In this document: positions 1-9,777 of the stretch, piece by piece | How the letters are laid out: every line of letters starts with the position of its first letter | Position numbering within the stretch: the stretch's first letter is position 1 | Assembly (NCBI RefSeq): GCF_009377205.1 | Contig: NZ_VJZE01000043.1 | Location: 1 to 35,092, forward strand | Direction: 5' to 3' | DNA: 35,092 nt | Source of the DNA: Streptomyces phyllanthi | GTDB lineage: Bacteria; Actinomycetota; Actinomycetes; Streptomycetales; Streptomycetaceae | Position numbers and translations under genes: made by a program | Notes under the pieces: generated by a model | The model's database searches: none | Told to the model about the DNA's origin: nothing | Seen by the model: the letters and a program-made list of their open reading frames with translations, nothing else

Positions 1-368
1 ACGGGTGGTTCCGCGTTCTTGAGGGGCACGGGGAACGGCGCGACCGGCCACGGCTGACCCGCACCTTTGAGGCGACGGGTGGCTCCCCGTTCCTGAGGGG
101 CGCGGGGAACTGCGCGACGAGCCACGGTCGACCCGCACCTTCGAGGCGACGGGTGGTTCCGCGTTCTTGAGGGGCGCGGGGAACGGCGCGACCGGCCACG
201 GCTGACCCGCACCTTTGAGGCGACGGGTGGCTCCCCGTTCCTGAGGGGCGCGGGGAACTGCGCGACGAGCCACGGCTGACCCGCACCTTCGAGCCGACAC
301 GCAGCCCCGTTCCTGAGGGGCGCGGGGAACGGCGCGACAAGCCACAACCCACCCGCACCCTCAAGACG
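1..368. repeat. Five tandem copies of a 74-bp intergenic repeat
   Basis: Five head-to-tail units lie at 1-74, 75-148, 149-222, 223-296 and a diverged 72-bp copy at 297-368; the array may continue past the window edge. Units 1 and 3 differ by one base, and units 2 and 4 are nearly identical to each other but differ from 1 and 3, so the real period is a 148-bp A-B pair. Every unit has the core TGAGGGGCGCGGGGAAC (one base differs in units 1 and 3 taken together). In several units GTTCC and GGAAC flank this core as a short inverted repeat. Cores of this type are, from memory, common between Streptomyces genes. No ORF is credible across the array. It lies downstream of gnd. Confidence 0.9.
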
Positions 369-404
369 ACCCGCACCCCCAACCGGCTCAACCCAGCGGA
401 GCGC

Positions 405-1844
405 TCACGCCTCGACTTCCGACCGGTCTCCACCCCACAACGTGTGGAACGACCCCTCCCGGTCCGTCCTCCGGTACGTGTGCGCCCCGAAGTAGTCCCG
501 CTGCCCCTGCGTAAGCGCCGCAGGCAACCGCTCGGCACGCAGAGCGTCGTAGTACGCGAGCGCCGCGGAGAAGCCCGGCGTCGGCACACCCTGTTGCGTC
601 GCCGCGACCAGCACCTCGCGCCAGTCGTCCTGCGCCGCCGCGATCTCCTGCGCGAACGTCTCGTCGGACAGCAGGCTCGGCAGGTCCGGCCGAGCGTCGT
701 ACGCGGCGCGGATCCGGTCCAGGAACGCCGCACGGATGATGCAGCCGCCGCGCCAGATCGAGGCGACCCGGCCCAGGTCGATGTCCCAGTCGTACTCCGC
801 GCGCGCCGCGTCGATCTCGTGGAAGCCCTGCGTGTACGACACGATCTTCGACGCGTACAGCGCCTGCTCCACCCGGTCCGCGAAGGCACCCGCCTCGGCG
901 GCGCTCAGCGCGGTGGCCTTCGGGCCGGCGAGCCCGCGCGAGGCCTCGCGCAGCGCGCTGTGCCCGGACAGGGAGCGCGCGAAGACCGCCTCCGCGATAC
1001 CGGACACCGGCACGCCCAGGTCGAGGGCGATCTGGACCGTCCAGCGGCCCGTGCCCTTCTGCTCCGCCTGGTCCTGCACCACATCCACGAACGGCTTGCC
1101 CGTCGCCGTGTCCACATGCGCGAGCACCTCGGCCGTGATCTCGATCAGGTACGAGTCCAGCCGGCCGGAGTTCCAGGTGCGGAAGATCTCCGCGATCTGG
1201 GCGGGGGAGTAGCCCGCGACATCGCGCAGCAGCTGGTACGCCTCACCGATCAGCTGCATGTCCGCGTACTCGATGCCGTTGTGCACCATCTTCACGAAGT
1301 GCCCGGCGCCGTCCGGCCCGACATGGGTCACACAGGGCGCCCCGTCCGCCGCCTTCGCGGAGATCTTCTCCAGCATGGGACCGAGCGACTCGTACGACTC
1401 GGCCGGGCCGCCCGGCATGATGCTCGGCCCGTTCAGGGCGCCCTCCTCACCGCCGGAGATGCCCGCGCCCACGAAGTGGATGCCCTGCTCGCGCAGTGCG
1501 GCCTCGCGGCGGCGGGTGTCGGCGAAGTGGGCGTTGCCACCGTCGATGATCATGTCGCCGGGCTCAAGCAGCGGGGCGAACTCCTCGATCACAGCGTCCG
1601 TCGGCCCGCCCGCCTTCACCATGACGACCAGACGCCGCGGCCGCTCCAGCGCCGCCACGAAGTCCTTGGCGGACTCGGCCGCGATGAAGTCGCCCTCGTG
1701 ACCGAACTCCTTCACCAGCGCGTGCGTGCGGGACGCGGTGCGGTTGTGCACGGCGACCGTGTAGCCGTTGCGCGCGAAGTTGCGGGCGAGGTTGCTCCCC
1801 ATGACCGCGAGACCCGTGACGCCGATCTGGGCTGTTGTGCTCAT
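405..1844 (-). CDS. gnd: 6-phosphogluconate dehydrogenase, NADP-dependent, decarboxylating
   Basis: The 479-residue product matches the usual length of the long bacterial Gnd. It oxidatively decarboxylates 6-phosphogluconate to ribulose 5-phosphate in the cytosolic pentose phosphate pathway, producing NADPH. The N-terminal Rossmann motif is GVTGLAVMGSNLARN (about residues 8-22). The substrate-binding stretch SGGEEGA and the active-site segment HFVKMVHNGIEYADM, with its Lys and His, are intact. The C-terminal helical domain is complete. On the minus strand an AGGAGC ribosome-binding site lies 8 bases before the ATG. The gene is divergent from the Rpf-type hydrolase, and the 74-bp repeat array begins beyond its stop codon. 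Family assignment is firm; cofactor preference is inferred from the family. Confidence 0.97.
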   Translation of the reverse strand: MSTTAQIGVTGLAVMGSNLARNFARNGYTVAVHNRTASRTHALVKEFGHEGDFIAAESAKDFVAALERPRRLVVMVKAGGPTDAVIEEFAPLLEPGDMIIDGGNAHFADTRRREAALREQGIHFVGAGISGGEEGALNGPSIMPGGPAESYESLGPMLEKISAKAADGAPCVTHVGPDGAGHFVKMVHNGIEYADMQLIGEAYQLLRDVAGYSPAQIAEIFRTWNSGRLDSYLIEITAEVLAHVDTATGKPFVDVVQDQAEQKGTGRWTVQIALDLGVPVSGIAEAVFARSLSGHSALREASRGLAGPKATALSAAEAGAFADRVEQALYASKIVSYTQGFHEIDAARAEYDWDIDLGRVASIWRGGCIIRAAFLDRIRAAYDARPDLPSLLSDETFAQEIAAAQDDWREVLVAATQQGVPTPGFSAALAYYDALRAERLPAALTQGQRDYFGAHTYRRTDREGSFHTLWGGDRSEVEA

Positions 1845-3367
<1,523 letters not shown>

Positions 3368-3431
3368 GCCCGGCTCCGGTACGAGGACCCGGTACGACGA
3401 CCCGGTACGACGGCGGGCCGCGGTCGGACGA

Positions 3432-4607
3432 TCAGGATCTGACCCGTGCGTGATGCCGGTCGAGCAGCGGCATCGGCACGTACGGTCCGCCGTGGAACGG
3501 GCCGTACGAGCGCACGGGCTCCGGGGAGCGAGCGCCGTCGTACGGACCGTCCTCCCGGGCCTCGGCCGACGGTGCCGGGGCCGGTACGAGGATCTCCTCG
3601 TGGGCAGAGCCGACGCGCTGCTCGGGCAGCCTGGCCAGCAACTCCTCGACGAGGTCCGACCCGGCCGTGCCACCGTCCTGTGCGTCACCGGTCCGTGCGG
3701 ACGGCGCGGTCCGCGCGACACCGGCCATGACGTCGCCCTCGCGTGCCGCGACCGTGGCCCTGGCCGGCTCGGGCCGCGTGCTCGCGAGCCGCTCCGTGGT
3801 CAGCAGGATCAGGCCACCGGCCGCGACGACACCGCAGCCCAGCGCCAGGACGGTGCCCGTCGTGCCGTAGCGGAAGGTCTCGCCGAACATCGTGATGCCG
3901 ACGGCAGCCGCCACCACCGGGTTCACCACGGTCAGCGTGGCGAGCGGCGCGGTGAGCCCGGCGCTCCGGTAGGAGGCCTGCGACAGCAGCATGCCGGCCG
4001 TCGCCAGGACGCCTATCACCGCCAGCGACGGCAGATCGGCGAGGGAGACACCGCCGCTCCAGTCGACCGCGACCAGCTTCGTGAACACCGACGACATGCC
4101 GAACGCGACACCGGCCGCCACCGCGAGCAGGATGCCGCGCACCGCGGGGTGCCGGTGCGCCGCGCGCGCCGCCACCATCAGCGCCACCACCGCGCCCCCG
4201 GTGACCAGGGCCACCGCCACGCGCTCGGTGGCGCCCAGGGACTGCGACTCCGCCGTGCCGACCAGCGACAGCAGGCCCGCCAGACCCACCGTGGCCATGA
4301 TCGCGCCCCGCCAGGCCGCCGCACCGGCCTTCCGCCCCACGAAGAGCGCCGCCATCGGCAGCGCGAACACGATGGTCAGCGCGCCCAGCGGCTGCACCAG
4401 GCTCAGCGGGCCGAACGCCAGCGCGACCACGTGCAGCAGCCCGCCCAGGCCGTTCAGGGCGACGGCGGCCCACCAGCTCGGCCGGCGCAGCGGTGCGTAC
4501 TGCTCGTCCGGGGAGGACGCCGCGACCTGCTCCTGCACGATCGCCCCGCCCGCGTACGCGACCGCGGAGACGAAGGACAGCAGCACGGACAACGCGAGGG
4601 CGCTCAT
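3432..4607 (-). CDS. DMT-superfamily (EamA-like) integral membrane transporter
   Basis: The 391-residue protein has about nine or ten hydrophobic segments in residues 1-270, in two related halves typical of the drug/metabolite transporter superfamily. Examples are LSLVQPLGALTIVFALPMAALF in the first half and LTAPLATLTVVNPVVAAAVGITMFGE in the second. The PL-x-TL/VNPV-type motif before the final helices is characteristic of this group. The C-terminal 110 residues are a charged, Pro-rich and probably cytoplasmic tail without recognisable motifs. The substrate is unknown; some relatives are annotated as Mg2+ (NIPA-like) or multidrug transporters, which cannot be decided from sequence. The gene faces away from the FhuF-like gene and converges with the hydrolase gene. 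Confidence 0.82.
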   Translation of the reverse strand: MSALALSVLLSFVSAVAYAGGAIVQEQVAASSPDEQYAPLRRPSWWAAVALNGLGGLLHVVALAFGPLSLVQPLGALTIVFALPMAALFVGRKAGAAAWRGAIMATVGLAGLLSLVGTAESQSLGATERVAVALVTGGAVVALMVAARAAHRHPAVRGILLAVAAGVAFGMSSVFTKLVAVDWSGGVSLADLPSLAVIGVLATAGMLLSQASYRSAGLTAPLATLTVVNPVVAAAVGITMFGETFRYGTTGTVLALGCGVVAAGGLILLTTERLASTRPEPARATVAAREGDVMAGVARTAPSARTGDAQDGGTAGSDLVEELLARLPEQRVGSAHEEILVPAPAPSAEAREDGPYDGARSPEPVRSYGPFHGGPYVPMPLLDRHHARVRS

Positions 4608-4726
4608 GAGCTGCTCCTCTGCGAGGAGCGGGGGCTCTCGGCCCGGCGTGGCGAAGGGTCGGCTTCCATGTTCACCACGATGCCTCGCGACGGGGGCCCG
4701 CGTCGTCGTACCTGAGCACTCATTGA

Positions 4727-4750
4727 GTCCTACTCCCGTTGGAGTAGGAC
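4727..4750. promoter_or_regulatory. Perfect 10-bp inverted repeat with 4-base centre
   Basis: GTCCTACTCC (4727-4736) and GGAGTAGGAC (4741-4750) are perfect inverted arms around CGTT. The element lies between the divergent transporter and FhuF-like genes, 120 bp from the first start codon and 87 bp from the second. It could be a regulator-binding site or an RNA hairpin in the leader of the transporter gene. A second, smaller palindrome, CCCCTAAGGGG, lies at 4807-4817 within the candidate promoter of the FhuF-like gene. Confidence 0.6.
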
Positions 4751-4799
4751 GGGGCGCTCGTCATACCCAAGGTGGGTGGCACCCCGTGCGACCCTCCGG

Positions 4800-4828
4800 G
4801 TGAACACCCCTAAGGGGCTTGGTACTAC
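4800..4828 (+). promoter_or_regulatory. Candidate promoter for a leaderless FhuF-like transcript
   Basis: GTGAAC (4800-4805) and TACTAC (4823-4828) are separated by 17 bp. The expected transcription start falls on or next to the GTG at 4837, which would give a leaderless mRNA, a common arrangement in Streptomyces. The lack of a well-spaced ribosome-binding site before any in-frame start supports this reading. Confidence 0.38.
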
Positions 4829-4836
4829 TGCTCTTC

Positions 4837-5553
4837 GTGGCTCTCGACCCCGACCTCACCGCGCTCCGCGCACTCGGCGGCTTCTTCGTACTACACACGG
4901 GGGAACCGCCGCACGGACCGCTGCCCACACTCGCGCGGGCGTACGCGGCACGGCACGCCGAGCGGAACGGTGAGGCACGCGCGGATCCGATAATTTTGCG
5001 TGTCCGTAAGGTTGCGACGAGTATGCGCGCCCCCGAGAGCCGGGTCGCGGTCTCCATCGCCCACCAGGGACTGGTCGCCCGGCTGTGGGCGGTCGCGCTC
5101 GGCTGCGCCGTCCTGTACGACCGGGTGCCGGACCTCGACCCCGGGCTGCTGCGCTGGGACCCGGAGGGCGCCGCCCCGGACGAGCTGTGGCTCACCGAGG
5201 TGCGCGCCCTGCCGGCCGGCGCGATCGACGACGTCGTACGAGAGGGCCATCTCGTACCGCTGGCGGCCGCCCTGCGCGAGCGGTTCCGCACGTCGGAGCG
5301 GCTGCTGTGGGGCAACGCGGGCTCCGCGCTGATGGGCGCCACACGTCAGCTCGACCGCTGGGCGCGCGCCCAGGGCCGTACCGACCTGGGAGAGCGGGCC
5401 CGTGCGCTCGCTGTCGAGCTGCTCGCGCACCCCGACCTGTCGGGCACCCTCGACCCGGCCACCCTGCGCCGCCGCAGCTGCTGCCTGTACTACCGGGTGC
5501 CCGGCGGCGGGGTGTGCGGCGACTGCTGCTTCGACCGGCCGCCCCGCCACTGA
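4837..5553 (+). CDS. FhuF-like (2Fe-2S)-binding protein, probable ferric-siderophore reductase
   Basis: The product is about 238 residues. Its C-terminus carries the FhuF cluster signature: two adjacent Cys, ten residues, Cys, two residues, Cys (RSCCLYY...VCGDCC), which binds a 2Fe-2S cluster in FhuF. FhuF-family proteins reduce ferric iron taken up as siderophore complexes in the cytoplasm. The N-terminal three quarters are helical, charged and without a signal peptide. The start is uncertain: a TTG at 4819 is almost on top of its only possible ribosome-binding site, while the GTG at 4837 fits a leaderless promoter. No iron-box (DmdR-type) operator was recognised upstream. No siderophore gene is adjacent, so the physiological substrate is open. 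Confidence 0.82.
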   Translation: MALDPDLTALRALGGFFVLHTGEPPHGPLPTLARAYAARHAERNGEARADPIILRVRKVATSMRAPESRVAVSIAHQGLVARLWAVALGCAVLYDRVPDLDPGLLRWDPEGAAPDELWLTEVRALPAGAIDDVVREGHLVPLAAALRERFRTSERLLWGNAGSALMGATRQLDRWARAQGRTDLGERARALAVELLAHPDLSGTLDPATLRRRSCCLYYRVPGGGVCGDCCFDRPPRH

Positions 5554-5652
5554 CGGTCACCTGACCCAACAGGCAAGGAAAATGGCGGTCTTCCCCAACC
5601 GTCACATCTGGGTGACCATGTGGGAACCAACCGCTGAGACAGGGGGTTCCAG

Positions 5653-6804
5653 GTGCGAGTCGGCCTGCTGACCCGGGAGTACCCGCCTGACGTGTACGGC
5701 GGCGCGGGGGTCCATGTGGAGTTCCTCGCCCGGGAGTTGAGGTCGCTCACCGACCTGGACGTGCACTGCTGGGGCGAGGGCGCCGCGGGCGGAGTCGTCC
5801 GCCACCGCCCCTGGCCCACGCTCGACGGCGCCAACGACGCGCTGCGCACCTTCTCCGTGGACCTGTCCATCGCGGCCGCGCTCGAAGGCCGCGAACTCGT
5901 CCACTCGCACACCTGGTACGCCAATCTCGCCGGCCACCTCGGCAAGCTGCTGTACGGCATCCCGCATGTGATGACCGCCCACTCGCTGGAGCCGCTGCGC
6001 CCCTGGAAGGCCGAGCAGCTCGGCGGCGGGTACGCGCTGTCCAGCTGGGCCGAGCGCACCGCCGTCGAGGCCGCCGACGCCGTGATCGCCGTGTCCGGCG
6101 CGATGCGCGAGGACATCCTCACCTGCTATCCGGCGCTGGACCCGGACCGGGTCCGCGTGGTGCACAACGGCATCGACACCATGCTCTACCGGCCGGACCA
6201 CGGCACGGACGTCCTCGACCGGATCGGCATCGACACCGGCCGCCCCTACGTCCTGTTCGTCGGCCGGATCACCCGTCAGAAGGGCGTGCCCCATCTCCTG
6301 CGCGCCGTCCGGGACATCGACCCCGCCGCACAGGTGGTGCTGTGCGCGGGCGCGCCCGACACCCCGGAGATCGACCAGGAGTTCCGTGCCCTCTTCCAAG
6401 AGCTGAGCGCCGTGCGGGAGGGCGTGCACTGGATCCCGCAGATGCTGCCGCGCCCGGAGGTCATCCAACTCCTCACCCATGCCGCGGTGTTCGTGTGCCC
6501 GTCGGTGTACGAGCCGCTGGGCATCGTCAACCTGGAGGCGATGGCGTGCGGGACCGCGGTCGTCGCCTCGCGGGTGGGAGGCATCCCGGAGGTCGTCGAG
6601 GACGGAGTGACCGGGTTGCTGGTGTCCACCGAGGGCGACTTCGAGGCACAACTGGCCCGCGCCCTCGACACGCTGATCTCCGATCCGGAGACCGCCGCGC
6701 GCATGGGCGCGGCCGGGCGGGAGCGTGCGGTCGAGGAGTTCGGATGGGACGCGGTGGCCCGGCGCACGGTCCAGCTGTACGAGGAGGTCCTGAAACAGGG
6801 CTGA
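5653..6804 (+). CDS. glgA: Actinobacterial glycogen synthase / maltose-1-phosphate synthase, GT4 family
   Basis: This 383-residue GT-B glycosyltransferase is of the actinobacterial GlgA type. In mycobacteria the orthologue (GlgM) joins ADP-glucose to glucose 1-phosphate, giving maltose 1-phosphate for GlgE; whether this copy does that or extends glucan directly cannot be seen from sequence. Visible features are the N-terminal glycine-rich acceptor/donor loop (REYPPDVYGGAGVHVEFLAR), the linker NGIDTMLYRPD, FVGRITRQKGVPHLLRA opening the second Rossmann domain, and the retaining E-x7-E motif in YEPLGIVNLEAMACG. The GTG start has AGGGGG upstream. It precedes glgC by 57 bp on the same strand, so the two are probably cotranscribed and ADP-glucose from GlgC is its donor. 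Confidence 0.93.
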   Translation: MRVGLLTREYPPDVYGGAGVHVEFLARELRSLTDLDVHCWGEGAAGGVVRHRPWPTLDGANDALRTFSVDLSIAAALEGRELVHSHTWYANLAGHLGKLLYGIPHVMTAHSLEPLRPWKAEQLGGGYALSSWAERTAVEAADAVIAVSGAMREDILTCYPALDPDRVRVVHNGIDTMLYRPDHGTDVLDRIGIDTGRPYVLFVGRITRQKGVPHLLRAVRDIDPAAQVVLCAGAPDTPEIDQEFRALFQELSAVREGVHWIPQMLPRPEVIQLLTHAAVFVCPSVYEPLGIVNLEAMACGTAVVASRVGGIPEVVEDGVTGLLVSTEGDFEAQLARALDTLISDPETAARMGAAGRERAVEEFGWDAVARRTVQLYEEVLKQG

Positions 6805-6861
6805 GCGGGGTAGGCAGACAGCAGAGCACAGCGGCACAACCGGGCGAAGAGGGGCGGCGGC

Positions 6862-8082
6862 ATGCGGCGCGGTGGACCTTCGGTTCTGGGAATCGTACTC
6901 GCGGGCGGTGAGGGCAAGAGGCTCATGCCCCTCACCGCGGACCGGGCGAAACCCGCGGTGACCTTCGGCGGCACGTACCGCCTCGTGGACTTCGTACTCT
7001 CCAACCTCGTCAACGCGGACATCCTGCGGATCTGTGTGCTGACGCAGTACAAGTCGCACTCGCTGGACCGGCACATCACCACGACCTGGCGGATGTCGAG
7101 CCTGCTCGGCAACTACGTCACACCGGTCCCGGCCCAGCAGCGGCTCGGCCCGCGCTGGTACCTCGGCAGCGCGGACGCCCTCCTGCAGTCCCTGAACCTG
7201 GTCAACGACGAACAGCCCGAGTACGTCGCGGTGTTCGGCGCCGACCACGTGTACCGCATGGATCCGCGGCAGATGCTGAAGCAGCACATCGAAGGCGGCG
7301 CGGGCGTGACGGTCGCGGGCATACGGGTGCCGCGCACCGAGTCGTCGTCGTTCGGCGTGATCACGCCCGGCTCGGACGGCCGGGTGGTGGAGCGGTTCCT
7401 GGAGAAGCCCGCCGATCCGCCGGGTCTGGCCGACGACCCCGAGTGCGTGTTCGCCTCGATGGGCAACTACATCTTCACCACCAAGGCCCTGGTGGAGGCG
7501 CTCCAGCGGGACGCCGAGGACGAGGACTCCGTGCACGACATGGGCGGTTCCATCCTGCCCCAGCTCACCGACCGCGGTGAGGCGCAGCTGTACGACTTCA
7601 GCGCCAACCACGTGCCCGGAGAGACCAGCCGCGACCAGGGCTACTGGCGCGACGTGGGGACCCTCGACGCGTACTACGACGCCCATATGGATCTCATCGC
7701 CGAGCGCCCCCGGTTCAATCTCTTCAACCGCGACTGGCCCATCTACACCCACTCCAACCAGCTGTCCCCGGCCCGTTTCAACGCCGGCGGCATCGCCAGC
7801 GAGTCGATCATCAGCGCGGGCTGCCTGATCCGGGGGCAGGTGACGAGGTCCGTGCTCTCGCCGGGAGTGGTGGTCGACCCGGGGGCCGTCGTGCAGGGCT
7901 CGGTGCTGCACGACAACGTGCACATCGGGCGGGGCGCGGTCGTGCGGGGCACGGTCATCGACAAGAACGTCCAGGTGCCGCCCGGCGCGACGATCGGTGT
8001 CAACCCCGAGCGGGACTCCGAGCTGTACACGGTCTCGAAGGGCGGAGTGATCGCACTGGGCAAGGGCCAGCGCGTCCCGTAG
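6862..8082 (+). CDS. glgC: Glucose-1-phosphate adenylyltransferase (ADP-glucose pyrophosphorylase)
   Basis: The 406-residue enzyme makes ADP-glucose from glucose 1-phosphate and ATP, the committed step of glycogen and GlgE-pathway glucan synthesis. The nucleotidyltransferase signature [11 protein letters not shown] is at residues 15-25, followed by the KPAV segment. [10 protein letters not shown] supplies the metal-binding Asp region, and [18 protein letters not shown] is the sugar-phosphate part. The C-terminal third (from about 300) shows the left-handed beta-helix hexapeptide pattern ([19 protein letters not shown]), the usual oligomerisation and allosteric region. GAGGGGC precedes the ATG. 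It follows glgA by 57 bp, so an operon is likely. Confidence 0.97.
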   Translation: MRRGGPSVLGIVLAGGEGKRLMPLTADRAKPAVTFGGTYRLVDFVLSNLVNADILRICVLTQYKSHSLDRHITTTWRMSSLLGNYVTPVPAQQRLGPRWYLGSADALLQSLNLVNDEQPEYVAVFGADHVYRMDPRQMLKQHIEGGAGVTVAGIRVPRTESSSFGVITPGSDGRVVERFLEKPADPPGLADDPECVFASMGNYIFTTKALVEALQRDAEDEDSVHDMGGSILPQLTDRGEAQLYDFSANHVPGETSRDQGYWRDVGTLDAYYDAHMDLIAERPRFNLFNRDWPIYTHSNQLSPARFNAGGIASESIISAGCLIRGQVTRSVLSPGVVVDPGAVVQGSVLHDNVHIGRGAVVRGTVIDKNVQVPPGATIGVNPERDSELYTVSKGGVIALGKGQRVP

Positions 8083-8164
8083 CCGGCGTCCCGTAGGGAA
8101 CCGTTCCCCGGCAGGCTTTCCGCTCGCCCCCTTCGCCCGGCTCGCGGCCTTCACGATCGGCTCG

Positions 8165-8199
8165 CACCCGTACGGGTGGCGCACGCCCGTACGGGTGGT
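8165..8199 (+). repeat. Twin CCCGTACGGG palindromes after glgC, possible terminator
   Basis: A perfect 14-bp palindrome, CACCCGTACGGGTG (8165-8178), is followed eight bases later by a second perfect palindrome CCCGTACGGG (8186-8195). The two copies share CCCGTACGGGTGG as a direct repeat. It lies 83 bp beyond the glgC stop and 160 bp before the next gene. Two short GC hairpins, or one longer fold between the copies, could end glgAC transcription; there is no U-tract, as is usual in Streptomyces. Confidence 0.45.
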
Positions 8200-8306
8200 G
8201 CCCTCTGTGCCTGTACGACCACAGGCGTGTCATGCGTCCCGCCACTTTCGGAGGAGCGAGACTTAATCTGGTGTTAACTGTGTGTAGCCTGATCGTACTT
8301 GACCGT

Positions 8307-8324
8307 AATCGCCTGTCGGCGATT
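8307..8324. promoter_or_regulatory. Inverted repeat AATCGCC-N4-GGCGATT before the WS/DGAT gene
   Basis: Seven-base perfect arms, AATCGCC (8307-8313) and GGCGATT (8318-8324), flank TGTC, 38 bp before the TTG start. The surrounding sequence is AT-richer than its neighbours, as expected of a control region, but I could not settle on a convincing -35/-10 pair. Operator or leader hairpin are both possible. Confidence 0.4.
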
Positions 8325-8362
8325 GACTGCTGTTTCACCCTTCGTCGACGCGAGGCAAGCCA

Positions 8363-9694
8363 TTGACTTCTGACCTGCTCGCACCACTCGACCTGGCGTT
8401 CTGGAACATCGAGTCCGACGAGCACCCGATGCACCTCGGTGCACTCGGTGTGTTCGCGGCCCACTCGCCCACCGCCGGCGTCCACGCGGCCGACCTGCTC
8501 GCGGCCCGCGCCGCCGCCGTGCCCGGGCTGCGCATGCGCATCCGCGACGTGTGGCGGCCGCTCGCCTTCCCGCCCGCCTTCGGCGGCGCCGTCCGCGAGC
8601 CCGCCCCCGACTTCGACCCCCTGGACCACGTCCGGCTGCACGCCCCGACCGCGGACTTCCACGCGGTGGCGGGCAGCCTCATGGAGCGTCCGCTGGAGCG
8701 GGGACGACCGCCGTGGGAGGCCCATGTGCTGCCGGGCGAGGACGGCACCTCGTTCGCCGTGCTCTTCAAGTTCCACCACGCCCTGGCCGACGGTCTGCGC
8801 GCCCTGACGCTCGCCGCCGCGATCCTCGACCCGACGGACCTGCGACCCTCCCGCCCCCGGCCCATCGAGCCGCCGCGCGGTCTCCTGCCCGACGTGCGCA
8901 GACTGCCGGAGCTCGTCCGCGGCGCCCTCTCCGACGTGGGACGCGCCCTCGACATCGGCGCCTCCGTCGCCCTCTCCACCCTGGGCGTACGCTCCTGCCC
9001 GGCGCTCACCTCCCGACCCACAGGCACCCGCCGCACCGCCGGTGTGGTGCTGGACCTCGACGACGTGCACACCGTGCGCAAGGCGGTCGGCGGCACCGTC
9101 AACGACGTCCTGATCGCGGTCGTCGCCGGCGCCCTGCGCCGCTGGCTCGACGAGCGCGGCGACGGCAGCGAGGGAGTGGCCCCCCGCGCGCTGATCCCCG
9201 TCTCCAAGCGCCGCCCGCGCACCGCCCACCCACAGGGCAACCGGCTCTCGGGCTACCTGATACGGCTTCCTGTCGACGATCCGGACCCGATCGGCCGCCT
9301 CGGCGCGGTCCGTACGGCCATGGACCGCAACAAGGACGCGGGACCCAACCGGGGCGCGGGCGCCGTCGCGCTGCTCGCCGACCATGTGCCCCCGCTCGGC
9401 CACCGGCTCGGCGGGCCGCTGGTCAGCCAGGCGGCCCGGCTCTGGTTCGACATCCTCGTCACCAGCGTGCCGCTGCCCGGCCTCGGACTGAAGCTCGGCG
9501 GCCACACGCTCACGGAGGTCTACCCCTTCGCGCCGCTGGCCCACGGTCAGTCCCTCGCGGTCGCCGTCTCGACCTACCGGGGACGCGTCCACTACGGGCT
9601 CGTCGCCGACGCCGAGGCGGTACCGGATCTCGACCGGTTCGCCCATGCCGTCACCGCGGAGGTGGAGACACTGCAGGCCGCCTGCGCCCCGTGA
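8363..9694 (+). CDS. WS/DGAT-family acyltransferase (wax ester synthase / diacylglycerol acyltransferase)
   Basis: The 443-residue protein belongs to the bacterial WS/DGAT family, which esterifies diacylglycerol or fatty alcohols with acyl-CoA to make storage lipids. The catalytic motif HHxxxDG is intact as HHALADG (138-144). The N-terminal DLAFWNIESDEHPMHLGAL matches the family opening, and the later PQGNRLSGYLIRLPVDDPDP fits the conserved GN...LP...DP region. The TTG start is supported by GAGG eight bases upstream and by the family opening nine residues in. It stands just after the glycogen genes, so two carbon-storage routes are neighbours; functional coupling is inference. Streptomyces carries several paralogues, so the real substrate may differ. 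Confidence 0.88.
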   Translation: MTSDLLAPLDLAFWNIESDEHPMHLGALGVFAAHSPTAGVHAADLLAARAAAVPGLRMRIRDVWRPLAFPPAFGGAVREPAPDFDPLDHVRLHAPTADFHAVAGSLMERPLERGRPPWEAHVLPGEDGTSFAVLFKFHHALADGLRALTLAAAILDPTDLRPSRPRPIEPPRGLLPDVRRLPELVRGALSDVGRALDIGASVALSTLGVRSCPALTSRPTGTRRTAGVVLDLDDVHTVRKAVGGTVNDVLIAVVAGALRRWLDERGDGSEGVAPRALIPVSKRRPRTAHPQGNRLSGYLIRLPVDDPDPIGRLGAVRTAMDRNKDAGPNRGAGAVALLADHVPPLGHRLGGPLVSQAARLWFDILVTSVPLPGLGLKLGGHTLTEVYPFAPLAHGQSLAVAVSTYRGRVHYGLVADAEAVPDLDRFAHAVTAEVETLQAACAP

Positions 9695-9777
9695 TCCGTT
9701 GACCGGTTTGGTCACCCGGCCCGGCGCTCCGTACAATTCCGCGTTCGAAAGCGAGCGCGGTCGGAGCGCCGCGACGG

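Noticed and set aside
1..368. CRISPR array
   Set aside because: Repeats are directly abutting 74-bp units without unique spacers, and no cas gene is present.
3376..3411. Triple CCGGTACGA repeat between the hydrolase and transporter stops
   Set aside because: Too short and simple to assign a role; noted as minor low-complexity sequence.
5601..5616. GTCAC-N6-GTGAC inverted repeat before glgA as a CRP site
   Set aside because: Arms are in the opposite order to the CRP consensus GTGA-N6-TCAC, and five-base arms are expected by chance in this GC-rich sequence.
5602..8184. 860-codon minus-strand frame across glgA and glgC
   Set aside because: It mirrors two certain genes and reads as low-complexity sequence rich in Arg, Gly, His and Val, typical of antisense frames in GC-rich DNA.
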